NCBI GenBank assembly: GCA_016808115.1
Contig: JAEQBH010005092.1
Location: 86,246-150,245 of the forward strand
Source: Tetrastigma voinierianum
Lineage: Eukaryota > Streptophyta > Magnoliopsida > Vitales > Vitaceae
Direction: 5' to 3'
DNA: 64,000 nucleotides
The notes under the pieces were generated by a model. That model was not told where the DNA came from, did not search any database, and was given only the letters and a program-made list of their open reading frames with translations. A program made the position numbers and the translations under genes. Positions 1 through 11,105 of this stretch are shown piece after piece (the stretch's first letter is position 1; each line of letters starts with the position of its first letter).

Positions 1-600
1 CTCAAAGTCGTTTCTTATACATAGTTTTTAGGGATTAGCGTATTATGAGGTTCATTAAGGACTTCTCCCGGTTATCTACGCCTATGATGAGGTTGACTCG
101 GAAGGAGGTTAAGTTTGAGTGGAATGACTTGTGTGAGAGGGCATTCTAGGAATTAAAGAGGAGGCTTACTTTAGGTCCTATTCTAATAACCTCAGAGAGG
201 GGACAAAGGTACATAGTATCAGGATTTCCAAGGATGGGATCGATGGTTTTGATGCAAGCCGACAGGCGGCTTATGGTTCTCGAAAATTAAAGAACCACAA
301 GCAGAGTTACCCTACGCATGACATGGAGTTGGCGGCCATTGTCTTTGCCTTAAAGGCTTGGCGCCACTATTTATACGATGAGCAGTTCGAGGTGTTTTAA
401 GACCATAAGAGTCTGAAGTACATTTTGACACACTAGGACCTCAACATGAGGCAATACAGGTGGATGGAGTATCTAGAGGATTATGATTTCACTTTGCATT
501 ACCATCTCGGTAAGGAAAATGTGGTGGCTGATGCACTCAGCTGGAAGTCACGGGGAGTGTTAATTAGCTAGTATAGCTTCCCGGGAGTGGCAAATGCTCA
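1..600 (+). pseudogene. Ty3/gypsy reverse transcriptase/RNase H remnant
   Basis: C-terminal part of a Ty3/gypsy pol polyprotein, running in from the left edge. Reading shows the RT connection motif YxRRFIKDFSRLSTPMMRLT (about 45-105), then RNase H motifs: ELAAIVFALKAWRHYLYDEQ (about 328-385), HKSLKYILTH (405-435) and the RNase H end LGKENVVADALSWKS (508-552), normally GKxNVVADALSRK. In-frame stops interrupt it, for example after ...ERAF, ...EVF and ...ILTH, and a gap falls near 230-270 where the RNase H active-site region should be. In the family this enzyme copies the element RNA and degrades the template. Here it cannot be functional as written. Family assignment is secure; the clade (Tekay/Del-like from the integrase style) is inference. 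Confidence 0.85.
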
Positions 601-829
601 AGACTATGGGACAGTTCGGACTGTGATATAGTGGTTAGCTTAGGGTACCTTGGGGAGTTTAGTGGCTACGCCTTCCATATTGAGCAGAGTGATCTAGTTT
701 CAGGGACAAAACATAGAGATATTGTCCATCAAAGACTAGATACGGTCTGGTACAGGTGACGAAGGCTAGGCCATGCACTTAGATGGTAGTCTTCGGTATA
801 GAGGACGGGTCAGGGTTCCCCAAATAAGA

Positions 830-2058
830 TCCGAGAGAGGATCCTCGAGAGTTCCATCGCTTCTGTTTTATCAGGTGGCATCTAGGTGGCACAAAGATGT
901 ATCACGCATCTACTCGCTAGTATTATCGAGTTAGATGAAGAAACACGAGGAAATCATTCGACGACGCCTCACGTGTTAGCAGCAAAGGTCGAAAGCACCA
1001 GAGGCCAAAGAGATTACTCAACCACGAGGTAGCTGAGTGGAAGTGGGAGCACGTCACGATGGACTTTGTGACTCACTTTCCACAGACATCACGAGGGCAT
1101 GACGCGGTGTAGGTGATAGTGGACTTGCTCACTAAGTCGGCATTAATTTCGGCTATACGATGATCTTCACTCGAGGACCTGCATAGTCAGACATACCGAG
1201 ATCGTCCGCTACATGGAGCGCAGTGCTCATAGTATCAAACCGATCCCGTGTTTACGATTCATTTTGGGAGAGTTTCAACGAGCCATAGGGATACGGTAAG
1301 GTTGATGATGAGCACAACTTTTCATCCTCAAACAAACGACACGTAGAGAACAATCCGTACATTGTGAGATATGCTACGGCATGCTTCCGATCCCAAGGGT
1401 AGCCAAAGAGCAATAATTTCGTGGAATTCGCCTACAACAATTGTTATCAGGAGAGCATACAAATGACACCCTATAAGACATTATATGGGGAGGCCATGTC
1501 ATCTCCGGTTTGTCGGGATGTAGGTGGGAGAGAACCACCACGTCTAGAGTTGGTTAGAGACACCTCCTCGAAGGTGGATTTAATACAGCCGCCTTCAAAT
1601 TTCGTGAGTCATAAGATCTACACTGATGTAAGGTGACGACCTTGGAGTTTGAGGTGGGTGATCATGTCTTCTCAAGGTGATGCCTAAGAGAGGAGTGGTC
1701 GCCTGCAAGCGGGAAAGCTATCACCGAGGTATATTTGGCCTTTGAGGTACTTAGGTAGGTACGGCTATTAGCTACCGCTGGATTTACCAAGTTTATCGAG
1801 TGTTCATGTGGTATTCCATGTCTCCATGCTCCAGAAGTACAACCTAGATTCGACTCATGTTTTGGATTGGGGAGAGCCTATTGTTGATATAGATGGAACC
1901 TTCGAGGAGGGACTTGTACATATCATGGATAGTCGGGACTGCCTCTTGCTAAGTAAGATTGTGAGGCTAGTGGCTGTCAGGCGCATTGTGGAATAGATGC
2001 AACATGGGAACGCGAGGACACCATGCGTGCCAACTATCCCTTTTTGTTTAAGGAAGCA
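830..2058 (+). pseudogene. Ty3/gypsy integrase and pol C-terminus remnant
   Basis: Follows the RT/RNase H piece in the same element. Visible are the integrase N-terminal region (TMKKHEE-like, about 930-980), the core start EWKWEHVTMDFVTHFPQTSR (about 1036-1095) with VIVDLLTKSA, a FHPQTND match near 1323, the frame 1421-1636 with MEFAYNNCYQESIQMTPYKT, and the C-terminal tail VFHVSMLQKY (1810-1845) followed by HIMDSRD and EDTMRANYPFLF, ending near 2058. These match the order of plant chromovirus-like integrases, which insert the cDNA into the genome. No clear chromodomain is seen. Stops and frameshifts occur throughout (for example at VxVIVD, and between 1636 and 1808). Degenerate and non-functional. 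Confidence 0.85.
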
Positions 2059-3078
2059 GGTATGTTTTAGTCATTGATATTAAATGACTGTTGCATATGC
2101 ATGAGATTGTGTGTGGGAATTTCGGGACGAGAAAACCTGGAAAACTCGAGGAAAATTGAATTTTTCTGAAAAAGGGCAAAACAGTAAATTGTCGGAGTAG
2201 TATAGGTTGAAAAATTTGAAACTTTTTAGATATCTGACGCATTTAAACTGACTTCGTCGCTGGATTCGCCCGTGAAATCTAGTTACCTGCATTTAATTTC
2301 ATCAAATTCGAGATCGCCGATGTTCACGTTCGTAAGCATAAACAACGCACCTACGACGGAGTATCGCATTTAAATTCTCGGAATTTCGGAAATGACTCGT
2401 TAAGTTCATGAGATATGATTTGAATTTGAATTGGAGATGTGAATGAGAGTTTGTTTGCATCCCACTCGAACAAGGGTGGACACAAAACAATGCAATATGT
2501 ATCAATCTCAACTTAGTTAGTGACAAAAGGGGAATTAAGGCAAAAGAGCCCATTTTCTTGGTTTGACCGAGAGAGTGAGAGAAGAAAGGAAGAGGAGAGC
2601 TAAGAGATTCCTTCCAAGATCTACGGAGTTTTGTTGATTGGTTTTTGTCGGGCCAAGAACAAAAGTTCATCGCATCAATGAGGGGTATGTGTGGGTACCT
2701 AGAAAGCATAGATTTCATTTAAGATCCAGAAAGGAGAATTCGGGAGATCGAAGTTTTCGGGTTTAGGAAGCTTCCTACCCATGTGTGTACACTCCAAGAG
2801 GGACGGAATTCTTCATACTTGGTTTAGTTTCCATCTTTGGGCCAAGAAAAAGGGTTTTTCGTTTAAGGCCTCATTCAAGAAGAAAAATTGGATTTTCTGT
2901 TTGTTTCAATGTTTCTTTCACTTAGCGAAGATGGGAATCTTCTCTAAGGGAAGATTGGTTCTTCACCTAGGCGGGCGGGGTTTGCTTAGGTGATAGGTAT
3001 GTTCGCTTGTTTTGTGCCTGCTTCCCTTACCCAAAGTGACCACTTTGCCTAAGAGAAGGAGGGCTTCGCCTAGGCGAG
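2059..3078. other. Gypsy 3' flank, no gene
   Basis: Begins with the untranslated stretch that commonly follows a gypsy pol (an 'aatttcgggacga' line near 2116) and probably contains the start of a decayed LTR, but I could not fix its ends. A degenerate 'gcctaggcga' motif recurs at about 2970-3075. No coding potential is convincing. Confidence 0.4.
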
Positions 3079-5802
3079 TGATGAGTCATAAACTCATCTA
3101 TTTTTAATCCATTTTTCTGACTTGTTTTTAGTGTTTTTAGAGCTGTTTTAATGCCAAATTATGGAATAATTACAAACTTAGTGTTTTGCAGGAGTTAATG
3201 CAAAAAGAAGAGATTTCCAGCAAGAAAGAAGAGAAAAACAGCAATTGCAGCAGTCTCTGTTGCGACAGACTTTCTGGGTCACGACAAACGTCTAAGCAAA
3301 TGGCTAGAAAACTGTGTCGCAACAATATTTTATGTGTCGCAACACAAGATCTAGAAATTGGTAGATGAGCTATGTCGCGACAAAAGACAGCAGGCCGTGA
3401 CAGGAAATGGGAAGAAGCCAACTAAGACAAAGATCAGTTATGTTGCGACATAATGAAAGACCAGAAGGTAGAATATATTTCGTGATGTAATCTATTCTCA
3501 TTAAGGACATCGACTCTTACAAATATGAGGAGTCGGTCGGTGACATAAGAGACCATCGAAGAAGGTTCAATCGTGACAAGAAAATCTATGTGGCGTATTA
3601 AATCGACACTTGCTGAATGGCCCGTCGCAACTGGGTGAACCCAACGCGTAAACATACGCGTTTAGGAGATAAGTCTATGTCATACATGGATATTAATGTC
3701 ACAACACATAAATGAGTCGAACAGAGAGAGTGTAGCGATGCACTTTATATGTCGTGGACAAAGATTTCAACACAACAAAAGGAAGCCGCGGCTGGCGACA
3801 TAACAAACTGGGTCGCGACATAACAAGTAAGCTGAACACAAAAGAGTCTTGTCGCAATGTTGTTATTGATAAACAGCCGTCGCAATTTCATCGTCATCAA
3901 ACAAATAAGAAGCCGTCACTGTAATAAAGCCTTTATCGCTGGCGTACTTTCCCGTCGCGGATAGAAATGTAAAAAATATAAGATGTTACAACATAAATGA
4001 ATGGAGATGCTAACGCGACATGAAAACTTCGCTGCACACCAACTCATAAGAGGGCCGCATTGAAATTGTGCTACGACATGATTATCGATGTCATGGCTAT
4101 TAACTATTTGAGGAATGCACAAAATATTGTCGCGATAGCGAAAATTCGTCACGGCGAGTTTTCATACGGAAGGAAGAAGATCGCCGCAATGCAACAACAC
4201 AATGTCGCTAATCATAAGAAGGAGTGGCAAGCATGATTCAAGTCGCAGAACAGACACGCATACCGCACAAGGACTCGTAGAATAAAACACAAAACTCTAT
4301 TTTACTATTGTATTCACATGATAGCCTTAATTTAAATTGTAAACTTAGTGGCTCTATAAATAGAAACTTAATCATAGAAGCTATATAACAATAAAGAACG
4401 CACGAACTAGAGTACCTAGGTAGTCAAGACTTCTTTTGTATTATATTTTCCTTTTCTTTTCTTTTCTTTTTTCTTATTTTTCTTTTCTTCAGAGATTACC
4501 TTTAGCTGTTGGATTTTGATTTTGCTTATCGGATTTGAAATAAAGAATTGTTTCGTGTTTTGAAGTTGAAATTTAATGTTGAAAATCATTTATTTAGTAC
4601 TGCTTCAAATTCAATAATTTATAAAAGATGGAAATCATTTCTTTTAGTCATTGCATGTATAAGGGAATTTTCCCGACGTATTTTTGGCAAGACTGAATCC
4701 AAATTTTTCGAGAACACAACTTCCGCCTCGAAAATATCCGATGTTAGTTATGGGTCTTTTCTACATTGTGTCGAGGAATAAAAAAAATTTCCTGAGCTAA
4801 TGTTGAATTTAATTGAATGGTGTTGTTCTTGGAGAGCACATAATTGTTCTAATTTAGTAGCTATACCCATGAAAGGATCATATTGTCCGGTTCCTCATCA
4901 GAGGTCTTTCTGAGTGACACGTAGACAGCGATTCTCGCCAAGTATATATTTAGCTACTCAGTATGCTGTGATCAATATTGATGAACTAATGAGCCTGAAG
5001 CGTTACTCGATAAATCCTTAATTATCGCGGTTTGAGTATGGGTCGAGTTAGACATATCAATTTAATCGCTTAGAGACTCATCGGTTTATGAAAGGATCTA
5101 ATCTCAGTGTTAGCCAAGATCTTAATATGAGAGGAAAAACTCTTCGCATTTTAAGATGAGACACCATTCATTTTGTGATTAATCTTGCAAATTGCCTTGG
5201 TTCGGGAAGCAAGAATTCAAATACAAGAAATGAGTATGAAGTATTGGAAAAGAAAATACCTATATCTTATAGAGAATTTTAATTACAAGTAACATTAGAA
5301 TCATGTTTAAGAAATAAATATGAGCTCTACTTAGTGAAAAGTATGGTTGAGGAGGAATCCAAACTATACTACTCGCTTCCTTGACAAATTCGCATTCCAA
5401 CTCATGGGAAAATAGGAACAGAGATTAGACTAGAATTGACAATTTCACATTAGTGAAATCCCAGTGTTTACTTCCAACAATAATCTAATCGTTCAATCTT
5501 AGTTTATATTAGAGAATTTAATTTTTTTCCTTATTTTAAATGTAGGATTCTAATTATTAAAATTCTTTATAGGTTACTAAATCTACTTTGAAATGGAAGT
5601 TCAAATGAACTTGAGTAGTTAGGGTAGTTGAAGTTTAAATTCTTTTCAATCTCTGTGGGAACGATATCCAGATTTATAGATCCACTTTATTACTTGTACG
5701 ACCTGTGCACTTGCAGTTTTTAAGACCAAACTAAATCTTTAAATGAGTTCAATGACAAAACAATTCTTCTTATAAGCATACAAGTTATATTTGGTTTTAA
5801 CA
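3079..5802 (+). mobile_element. Long (~2.7 kb) LTR of a Ty3/gypsy-type element
   Basis: Starts at TGATGAGTCATAAACTCATC (3079), a TG start with a small palindrome, and ends just before a tRNA-Asp-type primer-binding site at 5809. The right part has the layout often seen at the end of plant Athila/Tat-type LTRs: 'ctctgtgggaacgatatcc' near 5653, then 'tacgacctgtgcacttgcag' near 5696, then 'acaagtttttggcgcc'. A pyrimidine-rich tract lies at 4442-4492. No open frame of note. Boundaries are inferred from the TG start and the PBS position. The partner LTR was not found in this window, so the element is partial, nested or truncated. Confidence 0.6.
3240..4260 (+). repeat. GTCGC/GCGAC-rich irregular repeat inside the LTR
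   Basis: For about 1 kb the sequence carries TGTCGCRACA-like motifs every few tens of bases, for example near 3310, 3337, 3373, 3440, 3809 and 4130, with decayed versions in between (GTCACAACA, GTCGCAAT). Many are self-complementary (GTCGCGAC). Spacing is irregular, so this is a degenerate minisatellite rather than a clean array. Confidence 0.55.
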
Positions 5803-5963
5803 AGTTTTTGGCGCCCTTACCGGGGATTAGGCAATAGTCCTTTGGTGACAGTGTCTTAAATTTGATCTATACACAATTTGGTCTTAACAAGTTTTTGTGC
5901 CGGGGATTCTAGTTAGTCTTTGGTAATAGTGGCAGAAGTTTGTGTATATCATATGGTCTTACA
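5790..5963 (+). repeat. 87-bp tandem duplication spanning the LTR/PBS junction
   Basis: The stretch beginning 'tttggttttaacaagttttt' at 5790 recurs as 'tttggtcttaacaagttttt' at 5877, an offset of 87 bp. It includes the PBS and the following 'ccggggatt'. The second copy has lost several PBS bases ('tttttgtgccggggatt'). Confidence 0.6.
5809..5826 (+). promoter_or_regulatory. Primer-binding site, tRNA-Asp type
   Basis: TGGCGCCCTTACCGGGGA differs at two positions from the plant consensus TGGCGCCGTTGCCGGGGA, the complement of the tRNA-Asp 3' end used to prime minus-strand cDNA by Athila/Tat-like elements. It lies directly 3' of the inferred LTR. Confidence 0.75.
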
Positions 5964-7620
5964 CAATGAGCTCTCCTAGATCACATTATGGCCTCGTTAT
6001 GGCCTGCTTCGGGGGTCGATTTTGAGGCTCGCTTTGTGATTTTTGTAGTGGCTTGCTTCTGAGGGTCATCGATGACTCAGTACTGAGAGTGCTGTCATTT
6101 CTGACCAAGAGTGATATGTTTGGATGTCAATATGTGTATTGACATGTAATGGTTTATATGCATATGGCCATGATATGGCTTGATTGTGAGTGTGTCACTA
6201 CTGACAATGTAAAGGCTCCTGCTTGATGTCAATGTGAGTGCTCCAATGTATTGACATGTGATGAATTGGCTTGATTATGTTCAGAAGCATTGCTTGAACA
6301 TAGAAAGCTAATATATTGCATGCGAATGTTGATATATGTTTCAGATGATACATCGATAAGGAATGAAATGATGTATGGAAGTCATATGCGTGAGACGTCA
6401 ACACACCCGTAAGTGGTGTGGATTGTGTTGTCCATGTAGCATTCATTATGGATGTGACATGATATACATGCAATGACATATTGCTTTGCATATGCATGGG
6501 TGCAAAGCATGGGGACATCGCATTAAATGGGTGTGAGTGCATGGTTGATGAATCGACATTGCGTTTGGTGTTTGATTGGGTGGGCTTGGTTAAATGGGAC
6601 AACGCCTGGGAGTCTCACTAGCTGAATCAAATGGTAAAGAAATATGTAGTTTAGCATTAGCAAGCGTGATAGATCCCCTCTCGGTGAAAGATCCGCCACT
6701 GCGGTTAGATATAGTCCCTAATGATGAAAGGCCGTAAAGTGTCTATGTTTGCAGGCTCTATGTGTGTACTAACACTAAAAATTTGCTTCCTACAAAAAGG
6801 CAATAATTTTGAATATAAATGATCATTTAGGTGTATCATCCAAAAAGCTTTGCTCAAAATAAATAAATTGCTTTTGTAAATGATAATTGGATGTCATCTA
6901 GAATGACGGCTTATCACGCATGGGCTTAGGTGATGTAATGGAGCTCATGACTCCTGATGTGATGAAAGTTTTTATGATTCGCAGATGGTACATGATTGAG
7001 TCTCATCTCATTTCATGGCATGACATGGTGGATTCCATTAGAATTGGATACATGTTCTTTATTGGAATGTAAATGTGAAATGTTGAGGAATACTGTATGT
7101 GCACTTAGGTGGGGAATATCCCCTTGTAGGAGGTATTCTCTTAAATGGGAGTGGTCACCCTTTATGGGAAAAAATATTCTGCATGGTGTATGATCGACGA
7201 TCTTACACTCAATTGAGGTCGTGATCGTGGGAAGTTAAGGCCAAATATATGACCTTGATAACTCTTTGTAAAGTTATAGGCGCAAAACTAGTTCTAGCAC
7301 GTATTTTGTATAAAAAAATTGTAATTAAATTATGTTTGGAATATTGTCAATATAGTCGGGTATGTAATAATGGTAAGAGAATTGTGATTGAACTCTTATG
7401 ATTGTTTTAAGTGTAATATTCGTGATATTTTCAACTTAAATAAGGGATGAATGGGCCTTGTGAAAGGGACGATCGAGGTGGTGCCAGTAACTTGATATCC
7501 ACAAGTACTTGGTACACGTTTAGTACCGGTAGCTTAGGTGCCAGCGACCTAAAGTAGTATTTCAAGTAGTTGACGGTTGGTCAACGGATCCTCGTGCTTT
7601 GAGGCGCTACAAAACCAATT
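5964..7620. other. Retroelement-like DNA without recognisable genes
   Basis: Contains internally similar stretches ('gtattgacatgtaatgg' near 6133 and 'gtattgacatgtgatg' near 6248), and ends at 'gaggcgctacaa' near 7610, a common look for a gypsy LTR end. It may be the internal part of the element at 3079 or the LTR of another one. No gag or pol motif was seen on either strand. The minus-strand open frame at 6198-6602 has no family resemblance. Confidence 0.35.
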
Positions 7621-9060
7621 TAAAATATAAAGCTTAAAATAATTATGAAAACTAATAAGCATTATCTGAATAATTTTACTTTAGATTTCTACAAACTCCA
7701 TTTCAATTTTCATATGTTGTATCGATTTTGGATGTCCATTTGATTTGATAAGATTTGGATGTTTGGACTAATCTAAGACTTTTAATAGAGGTATCCCAAT
7801 GTCAAGTTTCCACAAGTCATTATCCTAAACTCTTGAAATCCTACCAAAATTCTCTCTCTAACCAATTTGTATTAGAATGATCCTTTCCCATTAGAAATGG
7901 GTTTGAAATGTGGCTTTTAATCTAATAATAAATTTTCATGTTTTTCATTGACTTGTCTTATCAATTTGTTATCAGTTAGGAATACTAAGAACAATACACC
8001 CAACCTTTTATATTTTCTTGCCAATCTTGTATGTCTAAATCCCCCAAAAATTTTTCCTCCTTGGAAAGTTCTCATCTTCCCTCCCTCTATTCTCTATCTC
8101 ATGCCCTAGTGGTTAGGAGGGATGTGATTTTTGGTCATTCATGACTCGAAACGCCAATTTCATCGTTATTCTCAAATTCTTGAGTTTCTTTTCCAATAGA
8201 GTGGTTTATTCCACACCGATATTTTTTTTTGTGTTTTTGTCGTGAATTTGTTGCAGCATGTTTTGTTTTCGACTTGTTGCATCAAGTAATTGTGTTGTCG
8301 ATTTATGGTTGACTCTCTTCTTGCTGCTAGGTAGTTCGTGATGACAAAGTTTCACCTGTAGTTTTCATATCTTAAATCATGTTAGTTAGTATGCTGTAGA
8401 TCTAAAATCTTAAGTATTCTATGTATTTTTAGATTATCAAATGTGTAGACCTTGGAACCGATCCTTTTGATTAAGTATTTTTATCGATTGTATTACTAAC
8501 TTAAATCAATAAATTTATCCATTTAAAAAATTTCCCAAGCCTTCCTTTGCCTCTTCAGCATTCATGTTTACACCATTCTAAAATTCAGCATTGCTTTGAG
8601 GCTTACCTAAATGATGCTTCTCTATGTATTTCATTTTTCAAAAAATATAATTACTTGTGCTCAAAAGTACGGGTTTATTATATATATAAGTTAAAGAATA
8701 CTAAGGCTACGTTTGGTTCCATAAAATCTGAGGGAGAATGTAAAAAAAAAGAAAATAGGAAATATGTTTTTTTTTTTCTTTCATTAACACTTTTCGAGAA
8801 CCTAACACATCCTAAATGTGTTATATAAAATATTTCTTTGAACTTAGAAAGATAATTTGAAAATTCTAATCACATCCCTTAACCTAAATAGTGAGTTTAG
8901 AATGATAGAAAATACAAGATTGCAAGAAGTCAAAAGTCCTCTATGTTTTTATGCGTGAGAGTAGAAATATCATCGCATTCAATTCTCAATCCAATAGTCA
9001 ATTCATAACTACACACAATTCTATTTAGCAAATTAGATCAAGATTGTAAAAAGTAAAAAA
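7621..9060. other. AT-rich intergenic DNA
   Basis: No supported gene. Holds the MITE-like element at 8701-8818 and the left part of the repeat that continues at 9065. Confidence 0.5.
8701..8818. mobile_element. MITE-like element with imperfect inverted ends
   Basis: Left end 'taaggctacgtttggttcc' pairs imperfectly with the reverse complement of the right end 'agaacctaacacatccta'. 'ctacgtttggttcc' is a common end of small plant DNA transposons. The interior is short, A-rich and non-coding. No clear target-site duplication. Confidence 0.4.
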
Positions 9061-9250
9061 TTCCTCATGTTCTATAAGAGGAGAAAACAGCGTTGCATGC
9101 AATCCAATCATGTTAATTCATCATGTTCTATAAGAGGAGAAAATACCGTTGCATACAATCCAATCATGTTAATTCATAACTTACCACAAAATTCTAATAA
9201 GTTTAATCAAATCAAGATAATAAGAAGTCAGAAGTCCCTCATGTTTTAGA
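8918..9250. repeat. Nested direct repeats, including two 56-bp units
   Basis: Two 56-bp units at 9065-9120 and 9121-9176 ('tcatgttctataagaggaga...') differ at three positions. They sit inside a longer unit whose 'caagattg(c/t)aa(g/a)aagt' start recurs near 8918, 9041 and, changed, 9213. The first interval is about 125 bp; the last is longer by roughly one 56-bp unit. Confidence 0.75.
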
Positions 9251-9320
9251 TGGAAAGTGATTATTAGCTACATTTCACTTATTTATCAATAGAGCTCACC
9301 TTGGCCGAAACACAGAGCCT

Positions 9321-9515
9321 TCAAATATTCACTAAATCCTCCTCAGAATAAATATTCACATACTTGCTGCCATCTTGTTCAATCAAATCCCCATATACAC
9401 GCACAATTTTATCAACCACAAGCTTGCATATCCTCTTCCTTAGGCTTTCGTCCACGACGACCCAATTCGATTGCTTCTTATAGGTTCCATCTAAGACTTA
9501 TCGTGCTCTCGCAAA
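9321..9515 (-). pseudogene. Exo70 C-terminal fragment
   Basis: On the minus strand, ending at a TGA at 9321-9323, the frame reads VLDGTYKKQSNWVVVDESLR and then KRICKLVVDKIVRVYGDLIE, with the tail KYVNIYSEEDLVNI. This matches the pattern at the end of plant Exo70 exocyst subunits (a 'YxxQxxWxVxDxxLR' line, an amphipathic helix with AY/VYxxF, then KYIKYTxEDLE). Exo70 tethers secretory vesicles at the plasma membrane. Only about 60 residues remain, a stop precedes VLDG, and nothing upstream matches, so this is a gene fragment. The usual GxxGS segment before the KYI motif is shortened. Identification rests on motif memory, without alignment. Confidence 0.5.
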
Positions 9516-9544
9516 TGTGATTCACCTACAAGATGGTTTTACAT

Positions 9545-10075
9545 ACACTATTAGATGGTGATTTTTTCTTTTTTTTTTACAGTTAAACACTCTGGGGCCA
9601 CGAAGAACTGCTCCCACTCAGACTCAAACCTGACTCCCGCCTCCCCATGCCTTGGGTACCTGGCATTGCCGCCTACCACAAAATGAATCAAAACATGATG
9701 GAGAAACAAGCAAACAAAGCAGTACCAATACAAATTTGGACACAAAGCAGTTTCAATCCAATTGCATGTTCTAATCTAAATAGGAAAGCAACAAACTTAT
9801 GACAAATCAAAAGTTAATTGAATTCATACTATGAGGTACACTTTTTTTTTTCTTTTTCGTTTCTGTCACTATTGAACTAGGAACTTGAGACTCCATAATC
9901 CCATCCCAACCCTTTCCCCTCAGCAGCTTCTATACCAAATGCACCTGAAAATTATTAATAATTGCTTAGGAAATAGATTTGATTTTGTAATCAATGTTCT
10001 CAAGTTGTTAAAAGACAATCTTTCAAGCAAATTAATCAACCGCGAATAATAATGTAAAGAATCAGCTTTTGGAGA
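9545..10075. repeat. Repeat R, copy 1 (flank of the UGT duplication)
   Basis: Closely similar to 19565-20045. Shared landmarks are 'acagttaaacact', 'acaagcaaacaaagcagtaccaat', 'tttggacacaaagcagtttca' and 'aaatagatttgattttgtaat'. A third, short piece is at 18733-18815. It marks the left end of the segmental duplication that includes the minus-strand UGTs. Confidence 0.75.
9618..9692 (-). mobile_element. tRNA-like SINE head (degenerate)
   Basis: On the minus strand an A-box-like TGATTCATTTTGTGGTAGGC and a B-box-like GGTTTGAGTCTGAG lie about 50 bp apart. The same layout occurs at 19611-19695 and 17240-17315, each followed by a 'catgat' motif on the + strand. Suggests a tRNA-derived SINE family. 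Confidence 0.35.
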
Positions 10076-10590
10076 ACACAAAGAACATCTAATTATTGTT
10101 TTTTCTTTTCTAAAAACGATATAAATCATGATTTTTCTAACTTAAAAATAATTTTTATTTCAGAAATGTTTTTAAATCTTGTCAAACGCAAAATTCTTAG
10201 AGGCACTTTTGCTAAAAACAATTTAAAATAACCATCAAACAGACACTTTAAAAGGACAAATACATCTGGTGAATCATATGTTCTATTTGTGTATCAGAAA
10301 AGAGGATGTACTGATATATGTTGACACCCAAATAATAAATGTTAGCAATTTTTCTATGTTTGATTCATATGTAAATGTAGTAGCACATGGAATCTCTATT
10401 CATCAAAGTGAGTCAAATTCAGTGATCCATTATATAGTCTAATTGGGGCTCTCGGAAATAGCAATCGGTAAATATGGGTGAATGTGTAGATGCCTAGTAT
10501 AAAATTTTATCATAATTGATGGTTTGTAAGTACTTTATAAATAAATGGAAACTAGTGGTTATGGTCCCTAAGATATGGTTAGTATATGGC

Positions 10591-10597
10591 TATATAA
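10591..10597 (+). promoter_or_regulatory. TATA box of an orphan gene start
   Basis: TATATAA sits about 110 bp before an ATG at 10706 and is conserved in the duplicate (23547). Spacing to a start of transcription and a short leader would be normal for a plant promoter. Confidence 0.45.
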
Positions 10598-10705
10598 ACT
10601 TTACACATGTACTTCTAAAAACCAATCCCATAGAAGACTGAAAAAACCACGACCAACATCACTCCATGCCTCCCACTATCTTCCTTTGATTCAAACATAT
10701 CCATC

Positions 10706-10727
10706 ATGGCAATCGCAATTGATTTAG
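10706..10727 (+). other. Orphan first exon (MAIAIDL), body missing
   Basis: ATGGCAATCGCAATTGATTTAG is followed directly by GTATGTT, a good splice donor. The duplicate at 23644 keeps both ATG and donor. Nothing downstream continues the frame; a TRIM remnant and then the 3' end of a UGT follow. It may be a truncated gene (AIDLG recalls Hsp70-type N-termini, far too short to assert) or chance. Confidence 0.3.
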
Positions 10728-10859
10728 GTATGTTACAAACCTGAATATTTATTTGAAATTGTATTTTTATCATGAAATATTCACATGATTATGTTCAGTT
10801 TTTTGCCGGAATATGTATTCATGCATACCAAGAAATATTCAAACCAAACTCTCACTAAG

Positions 10860-11105
10860 TGGTATCAAAGCTCGGTTCAAACTTAACCATGGGTGGATTC
10901 TGTGAACTTTGTTCTAGGGAGGATTGTTGGTGAACCCAGTCCTACATCAGAAGCACCCTGGGCGTTTCATGTAGTCTCAAGATGATAATACTTAATCGGG
11001 TACTGCAGACGCTTTAAGGAGAAGCCCAACAACAAAACTATGATGACTTAGACTCAAATGGACAATACTAATATAGAGTGGAAGAGTCCAGTAAAATTTC
11101 TAACA
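10860..11105 (+). mobile_element. TRIM retrotransposon remnant, copy 1
   Basis: Shows a tRNA-Met-type primer-binding site TGGTATCAAAGC at 10860, only about 50 bp of interior, a polypurine tract AGGGAGGAT at 10916, and then a 181-bp LTR from TGTTGGTGAACCCAGTCC (10925) to TCTAACA (11105). That is the compact plan of terminal-repeat retrotransposons in miniature. The 5' LTR is not recognisable. The same remnant is in the duplicate, so insertion came before the duplication. Confidence 0.75.

Noticed and set aside
6198..6602. Minus-strand open frame of 134 codons
   Set aside because: His/Ser/Thr-rich, no family motif, lies in retroelement-like DNA; probably the reverse of TG/CA-rich sequence.
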